5,909 nt of DNA, taken from Sneathiella sp. (GTDB lineage Bacteria; Pseudomonadota; Alphaproteobacteria; Sneathiellales; Sneathiellaceae). The DNA lies in contig JAESPT010000317.1 in NCBI GenBank assembly GCA_016765515.1, positions 1 through 5,909 on the forward strand, in the 5' to 3' direction. Position numbers and translations under genes: made by a program. Shown here piece after piece: positions 1-5,276 of this stretch; within the stretch, counting starts at the first letter, position 1, and every line of letters begins with the position of its first letter. The notes beneath the pieces were generated by a model. It was given only the letters and a program-made list of their open reading frames with translations. It ran no database searches and was not told the origin of the DNA.

Positions 1-75
1 CTCAGTACGGTCATATCGATCACTGAGGTCATATTGAACTAGATTTTCGCAAGACTCTTCAGGTCTCAGGGACAT
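1..75 (-). CDS. N-terminal fragment, probable indolepyruvate:ferredoxin oxidoreductase
   Basis: An open frame of 25 codons starts at ATG (75-73, minus strand) and runs off the left edge without a stop. A good ribosome binding site (GGAGAG, 86-81) lies 5 nt upstream, which supports a real gene start. The residues YDLSDRYDRTE resemble, from memory, the stretch just before the conserved GRVFLTG segment of fused indolepyruvate ferredoxin oxidoreductases, which often read like SLDDKYTLE. Those enzymes oxidatively decarboxylate aryl-pyruvates made by transamination of aromatic amino acids, giving acyl-CoA and reduced ferredoxin in the cytoplasm. Divergence from an Lrp/AsnC regulator fits this assignment. 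Only the tip of the protein is visible, with no catalytic domain, so the gene call is firmer than the product name. Confidence 0.55.
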   Translation of the reverse strand, partial: MSLRPEESCENLVQYDLSDRYDRTE

Positions 76-236
76 TGATACTCTCCGGTTAAGCCGAGAA
101 GGTTAAAGGCCTATTCTAACAATAGTGGCCTGAAAACTCTTTTCAATATCATCCCAAGATTAAGTGTTATTAGAAATATTTATTCATATTTATCTCATCT
201 ATGGATTATTTTAGTCAATTAATCTAATCTATAGAA
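76..236. promoter_or_regulatory. divergent control region between the edge gene and the Lrp-type regulator
   Basis: This 161-bp AT-rich stretch separates two divergent gene starts and must hold both promoters. It contains a bulged inverted repeat (GGCC/TATT arms at 108-115 and 121-130), a small hairpin over the leftward ribosome binding site (82-99) and an inverted repeat just before the regulator start (198-235). Lrp/AsnC proteins commonly bind AT-rich imperfect palindromes in such regions and repress their own gene, so this is the expected operator region. I could not assign a convincing -35/-10 pair in either direction. Confidence 0.6.
198..235. repeat. inverted repeat, candidate Lrp-type operator
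   Basis: The arms TCTATGGATT (198-207) and AATCTATAGA (226-235) are inverted copies with 9 of 10 positions matching, separated by 18 bp of AT-rich DNA. The right arm ends one base before the regulator's first codon base at 237, so a bound protein would block transcription or translation initiation. A role as an autoregulatory site is inferred from position and from the habits of the Lrp/AsnC family. Chance formation in AT-rich DNA is possible. Confidence 0.35.
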
Positions 237-698
237 ATGATAGATGAAATTGACAAAAAATTACTGCGCCATCTCCAAACGGATAGCCGGACAACAAATT
301 CTCAATTGGCGGCAAAAGCCGGAATTTCCGCCTCATCGTGCTGGCGACGCATAAAAAGTCTGGAGGATATTGGGCTTATTCAAGGGTATAGTGCGCTTCT
401 CAACCGCGACATTGCCGGCTTTGAATTTTCAGCCATTGTTCATCTCAGCCTGTCCCGGCAGGAGGAAAACACAGTGCAGGAATTTGTAAGGGCTGTTGCA
501 GTACGGCCAGAGATTCTGGATTGCTATGCCACAACGGGCGATTTTGATTATCATCTAAGGGTCGTGGTAAAAAACATCACCGAATATAATACCTTCTTGG
601 ATGAATTTCTGTTCAAACTTCCCGGTGTCGCCCAAATTCGCTCTAACATCGTTTTAAAGGACATCAAATCGTCTCAATCCCTCCCCTTTAACCAATAA
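237..698 (+). CDS. Lrp/AsnC family transcriptional regulator
   Basis: This 153-residue protein has the usual length and two-domain form of Lrp/AsnC regulators. Residues 2-50 form the N-terminal helix-turn-helix (IDEIDKKLLRHLQ opening, recognition helix near SASSCWRRIKSLED at 31-44, then GLIQGY). Residues about 65-140 form the RAM effector and oligomerisation domain, with the conserved turn TTGDFDYHLRV at 99-109. Such proteins form dimers to octamers, bind DNA and sense amino acids or related metabolites. The divergent edge gene is the likely target, which suggests an aromatic amino acid or its keto acid as ligand, though this is inferred. ATG 237 matches the family N-terminus exactly, yet no Shine-Dalgarno sequence precedes it, so the mRNA may be leaderless. 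The 3' end overlaps the convergent M15 peptidase gene by 11 bp. Confidence 0.93.
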   Translation: MIDEIDKKLLRHLQTDSRTTNSQLAAKAGISASSCWRRIKSLEDIGLIQGYSALLNRDIAGFEFSAIVHLSLSRQEENTVQEFVRAVAVRPEILDCYATTGDFDYHLRVVVKNITEYNTFLDEFLFKLPGVAQIRSNIVLKDIKSSQSLPFNQ

Positions 699-1140
699 GA
701 CCGTTTGAATATGTCTGATCGGAATAGGTGAGAACTTCCTGTCGGCGCCCCCTATCAATATAGGAACAATGCACCCAGCCGCTTGTCGGCTCACCTGGTT
801 TATAGAATTCCAGTATCAGTTGATCAAAATCCAGATTTTTGTATATCCATTCCGCGAGATCAAAATTGCTGATCCCTGGAACTTCTATATCAACCGCTTC
901 ACCTTTTATATGCTGTGACGTATCTTTGGATTTCAGCACCCGATTTAACTTAAGGCATCGATATCCACTGGAAGGAACGAAAGATACTTTAAAATGTGAC
1001 CAAATAGGTTCCAAAATATTTTTGGCAACCTGGCCAAGGCAGTTAATTTCCTTTTCATTGGGAATATTCTTTATTTTCAATCTATTGGCTACATCGCTTT
1101 TTACGAGATCTGCCAAGGAGAAATGTTCTGATAATTGCAT
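688..1140 (-). CDS. M15-family (M15_3-like) zinc peptidase, probable peptidoglycan hydrolase
   Basis: A 150-residue single-domain protein resembling the Peptidase_M15_3 / D-Ala-D-Ala carboxypeptidase fold, also found in phage endolysins and small bacterial proteins. The expected zinc-site pattern is visible: SGYRC (58-62), SQHIKGEAVDIE (75-86) giving ligands His77 and Asp84, and WVHCSY (122-127) giving the third ligand His124. The opening LSEHFSLADLVKSDVA is typical of this group. The substrate is likely a peptidoglycan stem peptide, but this is not shown. No signal peptide or membrane helix is present, so it is either cytoplasmic or needs another exit route. The start at 1140 is supported by GGAG (1151-1148), 7 nt upstream. 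It lies 47 nt downstream of the DUF3108 gene on the same strand, so co-transcription is likely. A non-catalytic or phage-derived role remains possible. Confidence 0.85.
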   Translation of the reverse strand: MQLSEHFSLADLVKSDVANRLKIKNIPNEKEINCLGQVAKNILEPIWSHFKVSFVPSSGYRCLKLNRVLKSKDTSQHIKGEAVDIEVPGISNFDLAEWIYKNLDFDQLILEFYKPGEPTSGWVHCSYIDRGRRQEVLTYSDQTYSNGLIG

Positions 1141-1187
1141 TAGAAATCTCCAGAAATAAATAGATGATAGAGCGTTCAGTGTAGGAA

Positions 1188-2021
1188 TTACTCGGCGTTT
1201 TTACTGGCCAGTTTCGTGTCACCGTAAGAATATTTTGCCAAATGCAATTCCGCGACCCCAAAGCTGGTTGCCATTTCCATTCTAACCGGAACAATCCGGC
1301 CACCATCGACAGGTGAGCCAACCCACAGAATAAGTTCGCCATCTTGAGGAAGCTCATAATTGCTGTTGCGTTTAAAGCCTCCCTTTTTATCAATTTCTAT
1401 TTTGCAGCCTATAGCTTTTCCTTCGAATACGGAATAATCAGATCGACCAAAAATTATTTCTGATACAGGTGACAATGTCACGTCAAATCGCCGTCGCCCG
1501 TCAAAGAGCGGATAGGTACCGACACAGGGACCACCCTTTTGCAAAGTTTCAGAAACCACCAGCATCATAGACATTGGGTCCATACTCTGGTGAATAGACG
1601 CGAGATCCAATGGGGTGTATTTTTCTAAATTGAGGTTGGGTTTACCGATTAATTTATACTCAACCTGACCAGAGGAAGAATAATCGATAAAGGCCCCTCT
1701 CTTTTTGCCATTCCAGGCGCTTTGATAGGTATGTTTTTCAGGGCGTATCAATTCAGCGCTAATCAATCCTTGTGACTGTCCCTCTGCAATCCAGTCAAAC
1801 AGCCAGTTCCAAGTTTCACTAGTCCTGGCCCTGCTTTCAATCCGATAGGTTCCATCCTTCTGAATAATATCAGTTTTAACATTCCCCACATAAAGCCCGC
1901 CCAAATAGACAGTATGAGTGAGCTCAAGTTTTTCTGAGGCGAGCGCCGAACTTGCAGAGATCAGCCCTACAGCCAAAACCGTAATTTGCAACACATTACG
2001 AAATGAAACTCTTAATTCCAT
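1188..2021 (-). CDS. secreted DUF3108 domain protein
   Basis: A 277-residue protein with a signal peptide at residues 1-28 (Arg-containing n-region, hydrophobic core from about 10 to 22, cleavage after ALA, 26-28), so the mature protein is periplasmic or envelope-associated. The mature part has family DUF3108 hallmarks: the YLGGLYVGNV start (39-48), WNWLFDW (71-77), DPMSMMLVV (148-156) and FDGRRRFDV (173-181). It appears rich in beta strands. Two cysteines in the mature chain, Cys166 and Cys206, could form a disulfide. The molecular function of DUF3108 is not known to me. Its neighbours uppP and the M15 peptidase suggest an envelope role, by association only. The start is supported by AGGGG (2033-2029), 7 nt upstream, and by the promoter just before it. 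Downstream comes the M15 gene after 47 nt. Confidence 0.88.
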   Translation of the reverse strand: MELRVSFRNVLQITVLAVGLISASSALASEKLELTHTVYLGGLYVGNVKTDIIQKDGTYRIESRARTSETWNWLFDWIAEGQSQGLISAELIRPEKHTYQSAWNGKKRGAFIDYSSSGQVEYKLIGKPNLNLEKYTPLDLASIHQSMDPMSMMLVVSETLQKGGPCVGTYPLFDGRRRFDVTLSPVSEIIFGRSDYSVFEGKAIGCKIEIDKKGGFKRNSNYELPQDGELILWVGSPVDGGRIVPVRMEMATSFGVAELHLAKYSYGDTKLASKNAE

Positions 2022-2049
2022 CCAAGCACCCCTATCAAATGTTAGCTTC

Positions 2050-2079
2050 TTTATATGAGAGTTCTTTCATTATTTTCAA
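2050..2079 (-). promoter_or_regulatory. sigma70-like promoter for the DUF3108 gene
   Basis: On the minus strand a -35 box TTGAAA (2079-2074) and a -10 box TATAAA (2055-2050) are separated by 18 bp. Each matches the consensus at 5 of 6 positions. Transcription would begin near 2043, giving a leader of roughly 20 nt that contains the AGGGG ribosome binding site. This suggests that the DUF3108-M15 pair is transcribed independently of uppP. Confidence 0.55.
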
Positions 2080-2093
2080 GCTAGGATAGTTTT

Positions 2094-2118
2094 AAAATTG
2101 CGCTAAAATCGTTTAGCG
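2094..2118 (-). terminator. hairpin terminator after uppP
   Basis: Three bases beyond the uppP stop codon lies a perfect 7-bp stem (CGCTAAA, loop CGAT, TTTAGCG; 2118-2101), followed on the minus strand by CAA and then four T (2097-2094). The stem is short and AT-containing and the T-run is short and offset, so termination may be partial. Position immediately after the stop supports the call. Confidence 0.5.
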
Positions 2119-2121
2119 AAA

Positions 2122-2925
2122 TTAGCTGCTGACATACACAGCGATCAGAAAAACGCCCAAGACAATCCGATACCAGACAAAAGGCATAAAACTAATCTTC
2201 GCGATCAAACTCATTAGCGCTTTAATCGCCACATAAGCCACTAAAAAGGACACGACGCTTGCGATCAAAGCATCAATGCCCAAATTCATTTCATTTTCGA
2301 CAATTATTTTTGTCGTCACAGCAAACCCTGCCCCCGCAATAACCGGGATAGACAAGAGCATTGAAAATCTAGCGGCTTCCGTTCGATCAAGCCCGCGCAG
2401 CAAGGCTGCTGTCATCGTGACACCCGAGCGGCTTGTTCCGGGAAATAACGCGAAAATCTGGAATATTCCAATAAATAATGCATCCCAGCTATTCATGTCC
2501 TTCAAAAGCCGATTTCCTTTAAAAAACCGATCCGCTATTCCAAGGACAACGCCAAAAAAAAGAGTCATAATTGCGATCATCAAGAGTGAACGAAGATCTA
2601 AATTTGCCACAAAGAAGAGAAGAGCCCCTGCGAGTAGTGCTGGAATAGATCCAATAATAACATGATAGGCCAATTGGCGGCCAAGCTTTACTTCCTCTGA
2701 TGTCCCTCTGCTAACCAGAGACGAAAGCATGTAAATCACATCTGCTCGAAAATAGGCGATAACGGCTACCAATGTTCCCACATGGGTGGCAATATCCAAT
2801 GACAAACCCTGATCGGGCCAACCTGTCAACAGCGGAACCAGGAGTAAATGACCGCTGGAAGAAATCGGTAGAAATTCAGTGATCCCCTGCACAACCGCCA
2901 GAACCAAAATTTGCAATAAATTCAC
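2122..2925 (-). CDS. uppP: undecaprenyl-diphosphatase UppP (BacA)
   Basis: This integral membrane enzyme dephosphorylates undecaprenyl diphosphate at the outer face of the inner membrane. That recycles the lipid carrier for peptidoglycan and surface polysaccharides, and overproduction gives bacitracin resistance in known cases. From the GTG at 2925 the protein has 267 residues, the normal family length. Signature motifs are clear: QGITEFLPISSSGH (13-26), containing the (E/Q)xxxE motif with Gln13 and Glu17 and the conserved His26, and FPGTSRSG (161-168) with Arg166. Several hydrophobic helices fill the rest. The frame can be extended to a TTG at 3000, but that adds 25 polar, charged residues absent from the family and has no suitable ribosome site, whereas AGAAGG (2938-2933) lies 7 nt before the GTG. 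It is divergent from cpdB and apparently monocistronic. Confidence 0.96.
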   Translation of the reverse strand: MNLLQILVLAVVQGITEFLPISSSGHLLLVPLLTGWPDQGLSLDIATHVGTLVAVIAYFRADVIYMLSSLVSRGTSEEVKLGRQLAYHVIIGSIPALLAGALLFFVANLDLRSLLMIAIMTLFFGVVLGIADRFFKGNRLLKDMNSWDALFIGIFQIFALFPGTSRSGVTMTAALLRGLDRTEAARFSMLLSIPVIAGAGFAVTTKIIVENEMNLGIDALIASVVSFLVAYVAIKALMSLIAKISFMPFVWYRIVLGVFLIAVYVSS

Positions 2926-2932
2926 GCGTAGA

Positions 2933-2938
2933 CCTTCT
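2933..2938 (-). promoter_or_regulatory. ribosome binding site that sets the uppP start
   Basis: AGAAGG on the minus strand lies 7 nt upstream of GTG 2925-2923. The predicted protein from this GTG begins NLLQILVLAVVQG, which fits the usual UppP N-terminus. This decides against the upstream TTG at 3000. Confidence 0.7.
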
Positions 2939-3010
2939 GGCTTATATCGGCTTCGTTTGAGATTGGATTTCCTTATGTCGGAAAAGCCCCCCTCCTTCAA
3001 CTGTAGAGTT

Positions 3011-3031
3011 AGCTTTTATACGTTAAAAGCT
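3011..3031. repeat. perfect 8+8 bp inverted repeat, candidate operator before uppP
   Basis: AGCTTTTA (3011-3018) and TAAAAGCT (3024-3031) are exact reverse complements around a 5-bp spacer. The palindrome covers a TATAAA sequence reading toward uppP, so a dimeric regulator bound here would control uppP. No transcription-factor family is recognised from the site. It lacks a following T-run, so a terminator is less likely. Confidence 0.45.
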
Positions 3032-3116
3032 TATTAAGACGAGACTGTGTCCTCCCTGTTCGTGATTTTAAAAACGGCCCTCGCCCAGATATGTGAACAC
3101 TAAAGGTTGTTTTAGG

Positions 3117-3145
3117 CTGACAATAAAAATAACAAACTTCATCAT
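3117..3145 (+). promoter_or_regulatory. possible cpdB promoter
   Basis: CTGACA (3117-3122, 5 of 6 to the -35 consensus) is followed after 17 bp by CATCAT (3140-3145, 4 of 6 to the -10 consensus). Transcription from near 3152 would give a leader of about 98 nt that includes the hairpin at 3210-3233. The -10 is mediocre and an alternative GATAAT at 3199-3204 lacks a matching -35, so this is tentative. Confidence 0.3.
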
Positions 3146-3209
3146 TGCAAAATTCTGACCAATCGGACAAAAATGGATCAAGGCAAAATCAATAGTTGGA
3201 TAATAGAAA

Positions 3210-3233
3210 CGTTGTGTTGAACGAAATACAACG
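3210..3233 (+). promoter_or_regulatory. leader hairpin next to the cpdB ribosome binding site
   Basis: CGTTGTGTT (3210-3218) can pair with AATACAACG (3225-3233) over 9 positions, one of them G-U, around the 6-nt loop GAACGA. The outer six pairs are perfect also as a DNA inverted repeat (CGTTGT/ACAACG). It ends three bases before the AAAGG ribosome binding site. It may stabilise the message, tune initiation or serve as an operator; the sequence does not decide. Confidence 0.4.
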
Positions 3234-3236
3234 ACC

Positions 3237-3246
3237 AAAGGCGAGG
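3237..3246 (+). promoter_or_regulatory. ribosome binding site that sets the cpdB start
   Basis: AAAGGCGAGG precedes ATG 3250 by 3 nt, with the AAAGG part 8 nt away. Starting here puts a canonical signal peptide at the very N-terminus. The upstream in-frame TTG at 3196 would add 18 polar residues before the signal peptide and has no ribosome site. Confidence 0.7.
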
Positions 3247-3249
3247 CAT

Positions 3250-5211
3250 ATGAAACATTCTATTTTAAAAAATTTACTGATCGGCACCGCATTATCAACA
3301 GCAATTTTGATGACTGGAGCGGCACATGCCGATAGTACTGTAAAGCTGAGAATTCTGGAAACCACAGATCTGCATGTTCATCTTGTGGACTATGATTATT
3401 ACAGGGATAAACCGTCCGCAACTGTCGGGTTGGCAAAAATTGCCACGCTTTTGAAAAAAGCACGGGCAGAAGCCGATAACAGCCTGTTCATCGACAATGG
3501 AGATCTTATTCAGGGAAACCCGCTTGGAGATTACATTGCGAAGCGACGGGGACTAAAAAAAGGGGAAATACACCCTGTCTATAAAGCGATGAACTTACTC
3601 AATTACGACGTTGGGAATCTAGGAAACCACGAATTTAATTATGGCCTCGAATTTCTGGAAACGAGTTTGCAAGGGGCAAATTTCCCGTATGTCAGTGCAA
3701 ATGTCTTTAAAGATGATGGCGACAACAATTCAGCAAATGACAAGCCCTATATTGCGCCCTATGTCCTGCTCGATCGTAAGGTGAAAGATATTGCTGGCAA
3801 AATTCACTCGATCAAAGTTGGTGTTATTGGCTTCACGCCACCGCAAATAACCCAATGGGACAAAGCCAACCTTGACGGCAAAATCGTCACCCACGATATC
3901 GTCGATACAGCGAACCGATATATTCCAGAGATGAAAAGCAAAGGGGCTGACATCATTATCGCTGTACCTCATTCAGGTCTGACAACAGTAACCAGATCCG
4001 GTATGGATGAAAATGCCAGCTATTACCTCTCCCAAGTTGATGGCATTGACGCTATATTATTTGGCCATTCTCATACGGTTTTCCCCTCAGATAAATACAA
4101 AGATTTGCCGGGTGTGGATATCAAGAAGGGCACCATCAACGGGGTCGCCGCTGTTATGCCCGGCTTTTGGGGCAGCCATCTTGGAATGATCGACCTTACC
4201 CTTAATCGTAGCGATGATGGGAAATGGTCAATCACCGACAGTTTGAGCAGTACACGCGGTATTTACAAACGCGATGGCCGTAAAAAGGTTCCGCTGGTTG
4301 ATGCAGACCCAGCCATTATTGCTGCCGTCAAAGAGGAACATGAAGCCACCATTGCGTATATGCGCGAAGGTGTCGGCACAACAGAAGCCCCCATCAACAG
4401 TTTCTTTGCTCTGGTCGCAGACGACCCTTCAATTCAGATCGTAACCAATGCCCAAAAATGGTATCTGGAGAAAATACTGCAAGGCACGGAGTATGATGGA
4501 CTGCCAATCTTGTCCGCAGGGGCTCCATTCAAGGCTGGCGGACGCGGTGGACCTGACTATTTTACTGATATTGCCAAAGGGGAACTGGCACTGAAAAATG
4601 TGGCGGATCTATACATCTATCCTAATACGGTTCGTGCAGTCCTGCTTAACGGCGCTCAGATAAAAGAATGGCTTGAGATGTCTGCCGGTCAGTTTAACTT
4701 GATCGACCCGAAAAAGACTGAAATGCAGGAACTGGTCAATACCAATTTTCCAACCTATAATTTTGATGTGATCGATGGCGTCCACTATAAAATCGATGTA
4801 ACCCAACCCATACGCTATTCCAAAAAGGGAGAATTAATTGCTCCCGATGCACACCGCATCACGGATCTTACCTTCGACGGAAAAGCGATCGACCCAGAAC
4901 AGAAATTTATCGTTGCGACCAATAACTATCGCGCCGGCGGCGGCGGACATTTCCCTGGTCTCGATGGATCAACGATCATCGTAGAGGCTCCTGACGAAAA
5001 CAGGACCGTTCTTGCAAACTATATTCTTGAACTGAAAAATGTGAATCCCACTGCCGACAACAATTGGTCCTTTAAGCCCATCAATAACACTGTCAATGTT
5101 ACCTTCACAACAAGCCCAAAGGCCGCTGCCTTTGCCGACGGCAAATTACCGTTTGTTGTTGACGGCACAACAGACGATGGTTTTGCGCGCTTTAAACTTG
5201 TGTTCAAATAA
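3250..5211 (+). CDS. cpdB: periplasmic 2',3'-cyclic-nucleotide 2'-phosphodiesterase/3'-nucleotidase
   Basis: From ATG 3250 the protein has 653 residues, close to E. coli CpdB at about 647. Residues 1-27 form a signal peptide (KHSILKN n-region, hydrophobic core, AHA cleavage site), so it acts in the periplasm. The N-terminal metallophosphatase domain carries the two-metal site: TTDLHVHL (Asp40, His42), DNGDLIQG (Asp85), GNHEFNYG (Asn126, His127), VPHSG (His241) and FGHSH (His273, His275). The C-terminal 5'-nucleotidase substrate domain (about 390-600) includes NNYRAGGGGH (558-567), whose tyrosine probably stacks on the base. Family members hydrolyse 2',3'-cyclic nucleotides to 3'-nucleotides and then to nucleosides, for phosphate and nucleoside scavenging. 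A related 5'-nucleotidase or UDP-sugar hydrolase is less likely given the length and CpdB-like DLHVHLVDYDYY segment. It is a single-gene unit ending at its own terminator. Confidence 0.92.
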   Translation: MKHSILKNLLIGTALSTAILMTGAAHADSTVKLRILETTDLHVHLVDYDYYRDKPSATVGLAKIATLLKKARAEADNSLFIDNGDLIQGNPLGDYIAKRRGLKKGEIHPVYKAMNLLNYDVGNLGNHEFNYGLEFLETSLQGANFPYVSANVFKDDGDNNSANDKPYIAPYVLLDRKVKDIAGKIHSIKVGVIGFTPPQITQWDKANLDGKIVTHDIVDTANRYIPEMKSKGADIIIAVPHSGLTTVTRSGMDENASYYLSQVDGIDAILFGHSHTVFPSDKYKDLPGVDIKKGTINGVAAVMPGFWGSHLGMIDLTLNRSDDGKWSITDSLSSTRGIYKRDGRKKVPLVDADPAIIAAVKEEHEATIAYMREGVGTTEAPINSFFALVADDPSIQIVTNAQKWYLEKILQGTEYDGLPILSAGAPFKAGGRGGPDYFTDIAKGELALKNVADLYIYPNTVRAVLLNGAQIKEWLEMSAGQFNLIDPKKTEMQELVNTNFPTYNFDVIDGVHYKIDVTQPIRYSKKGELIAPDAHRITDLTFDGKAIDPEQKFIVATNNYRAGGGGHFPGLDGSTIIVEAPDENRTVLANYILELKNVNPTADNNWSFKPINNTVNVTFTTSPKAAAFADGKLPFVVDGTTDDGFARFKLVFK

Positions 5212-5223
5212 CTTAACCGTATC

Positions 5224-5258
5224 AAAGGGCCGTTCGTTCTCACGGACGGCCTTTTTCT
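5224..5258 (+). terminator. rho-independent terminator after cpdB
   Basis: A 9-bp stem, GGCCGTTCG (5228-5236) with CGGACGGCC (5243-5251) including one G-U, encloses the loop TTCTCA and is followed directly by five T (5252-5256). It begins 12 bases after the cpdB stop. On the opposite strand the stem is followed only by CTTTGAT, so ending the convergent sortase transcript here would be weaker but possible. Confidence 0.9.
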
Positions 5259-5276
5259 GTTTCGCAACACCCGTGA

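Larger units (their letters stand above)
2926..3249. promoter_or_regulatory. divergent uppP/cpdB control region
   Basis: This 324-bp stretch has no gene that I can support. On the uppP side it holds an AAGGAGG-plus-G run (2997-2987, minus strand) with no start codon at usable distance, and a perfect palindrome at 3011-3031 that contains a TATAAA box (3020-3015, minus strand). No good -35 accompanies that box. On the cpdB side it holds a candidate promoter (CTGACA 3117-3122, 17 bp, CATCAT 3140-3145), a hairpin at 3210-3233 and the ribosome site at 3237-3246. I see no rRNA, tRNA or recognised riboswitch here. Confidence 0.6.

Noticed and set aside
839..1159. 106-codon open frame on the plus strand
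   Set aside because: It lies antisense to the M15 gene, whose zinc motifs and ribosome site are clear, and its translation resembles no family.
1082..1393. 103-codon open frame on the minus strand spanning the end of DUF3108 and the start of M15
   Set aside because: It is an out-of-frame shadow of two well supported genes on the same strand.
2276..2665. 129-codon open frame on the plus strand
   Set aside because: It is antisense to uppP; its length follows from the low stop frequency opposite hydrophobic codons.
2926..3000. TTG-initiated 25-residue extension of uppP
   Set aside because: The extension is charged and foreign to the family, while GTG 2925 has AGAAGG at 7 nt and gives the normal length of 267 residues.
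3116..3137. Possible Pho box before cpdB
   Set aside because: CTGACAA is followed after four bases by a poor second half (AATAACA), too far from the CTGTCAT direct repeat to claim PhoB control.
3196..3249. TTG-initiated 18-residue extension of cpdB
   Set aside because: It would place polar residues before a canonical signal peptide, lacks a ribosome site and crosses a hairpin; ATG 3250 has AAAGGCGAGG upstream.
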